A stretch of DNA of 29,086 nucleotides from a virus, in IMG/VR virus record IMGVR_UViG_3300032213_000932, positions 1-29,086 of that record, one strand, 5' to 3'. The translations under genes were made by a program, and so were the position numbers. Shown piece by piece: positions 28,747-29,086 of the stretch. The notes under the pieces were generated by a model that did not search any database, had not been told where the DNA came from, and was given only the letters and a program-made list of their open reading frames with translations. The first letter of the stretch is position 1. Each line of letters opens with the position of its first letter.

Positions 28747-29086
28747 ATGGAAAAAAGAAAAGCATTCAACTTCTACAGAAGTTATTATGATGTGGCAATG
28801 AACTTGTCAAATGAAGATAGATGTGAGTTTTTGACCGCACTACTCCAAAAACAATTTGATGGTATTGAACCAAAATTAACTGGTATGGCAGAGTTTGCGT
28901 ATATTTCACAAAGACACGCTATAGATTCACAAATTAAAGGATTTGTAAGTAAAACAAAATCTAGCCCTACCGAACCCCCTTACCAACCCCCTACCGAACC
29001 CCCTTACCAACCCCCTACCGAACCCCCTTACCAACCCCCTACCGAACCCCCTTACCAACCCCCTACCGAACCCCCTTCGGTACAAG
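28747..29086 (+). CDS. DUF6291-type replication protein, N-terminal part (cut by window end)
   Basis: About 113 residues are visible from ATG 28747. The start [20 protein letters not shown], the [17 protein letters not shown] helix and [20 protein letters not shown] match the DUF6291 domain, which in phages heads proteins used in replication initiation. The next 40 residues are an eight-residue repeat of the PTEPPYQP type, encoded by 24-base direct repeats. In relatives this place is a variable linker before the rest of the protein, which here lies outside the window. The gene has no Shine-Dalgarno site and starts right after a terminator-type hairpin, so its expression is probably controlled in the leader. 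It may also carry the origin of replication within its own sequence. Confidence 0.8.
   Translation, partial: MEKRKAFNFYRSYYDVAMNLSNEDRCEFLTALLQKQFDGIEPKLTGMAEFAYISQRHAIDSQIKGFVSKTKSSPTEPPYQPPTEPPYQPPTEPPYQPPTEPPYQPPTEPPSVQ
28966..29077 (+). repeat. 24-base direct repeats inside the replication gene, iteron-like
   Basis: A 24-base unit (CCTACCGAACC, CCCTTACCAACCC) begins at 28966, 28990, 29014 and 29038 in exact copies, with a 16-base partial copy at 29062. Each unit encodes [14 protein letters not shown] at 29065-29070 also pairs with TTCGGT at 29076-29081 around CCCCC, so the array ends in an inverted repeat. There are no spacers, which excludes CRISPR. Confidence 0.9.

Noticed and set aside
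28966-29086. CRISPR array
   Set aside because: The 24-base units are directly adjacent with no spacers and keep one reading frame.
1-29086. tRNA genes, integrase and attachment sites
   Set aside because: No cloverleaf with a T-loop GTTCRANNC and CCA-like end, no recombinase motif, and no matching attachment repeats were seen. A tRNA-scanning program would be more sensitive.

Overview
The window is a segment of a tailed double-stranded DNA phage genome (Caudoviricetes). The host is probably a member of the Bacteroidota. Three things point there: the strongly AT-rich sequence, A/T-rich gene leaders with almost no Shine-Dalgarno sites, and a set of structural protein types I associate with phages of that phylum. 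These include an XkdF-type protease with a GIEAISLVGSPA N-terminus, a DUF6291-type replication protein, and Thr/Pro-linked fibre proteins. No integrase, tRNA gene, CRISPR array or host gene is visible. Both ends of the window cut through genes.

Layout. Positions 1-5463 form a packaging and DNA-modification block: a truncated helix-turn-helix protein, a Cys-pair protein, a terminase small subunit candidate, two DNA methyltransferase genes and the terminase large subunit. The second methyltransferase gene is split by a zinc-finger/Vsr-like homing endonuclease gene, and its downstream part carries an in-frame stop. Positions 5497-9077 hold a tail assembly chaperone with a likely -1 frameshift at a run of ten T, plus neck and tail proteins. 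Positions 9077-14473 hold large tail/appendage proteins whose globular domains are joined by Thr/Pro linkers. A small protein and the tape measure follow (14496-16626). Only then come the capsid maturation protease, scaffold-like protein and major capsid protein (16662-20186), a tail-tube-like protein, a second linker-type fibre module (20831-22946), the portal (22980-24170), a connector, a membrane-anchored coiled-coil protein, a Cys-repeat protein and a seven-repeat beta-propeller protein ending at 27379. Head genes downstream of the tape measure, with the portal after the capsid protein, is an unusual order.

The right end (27380-29086) is regulatory and early-gene-like. It has a strong late-operon terminator, a promoter-like site, three small genes, two opposed hairpins between convergent genes, a zinc-ribbon gene on the minus strand, and a divergent region containing a structured RNA candidate. 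That RNA has two hairpins with perfectly complementary loops and a terminator just before the start of a replication-type gene. The gene itself contains 24-bp direct repeats and runs off the window.

A recurring A/T motif around TATATTTATAAGTA sits before several probable transcription-unit starts and may be the phage promoter or a translation-start signal. The most rewarding items to follow up are the fractured methyltransferase, the kissing-loop RNA, the repeats inside the replication gene, the methyltransferase with a NUMOD1-like tail, and the duplicated fibre plus small-gene module.
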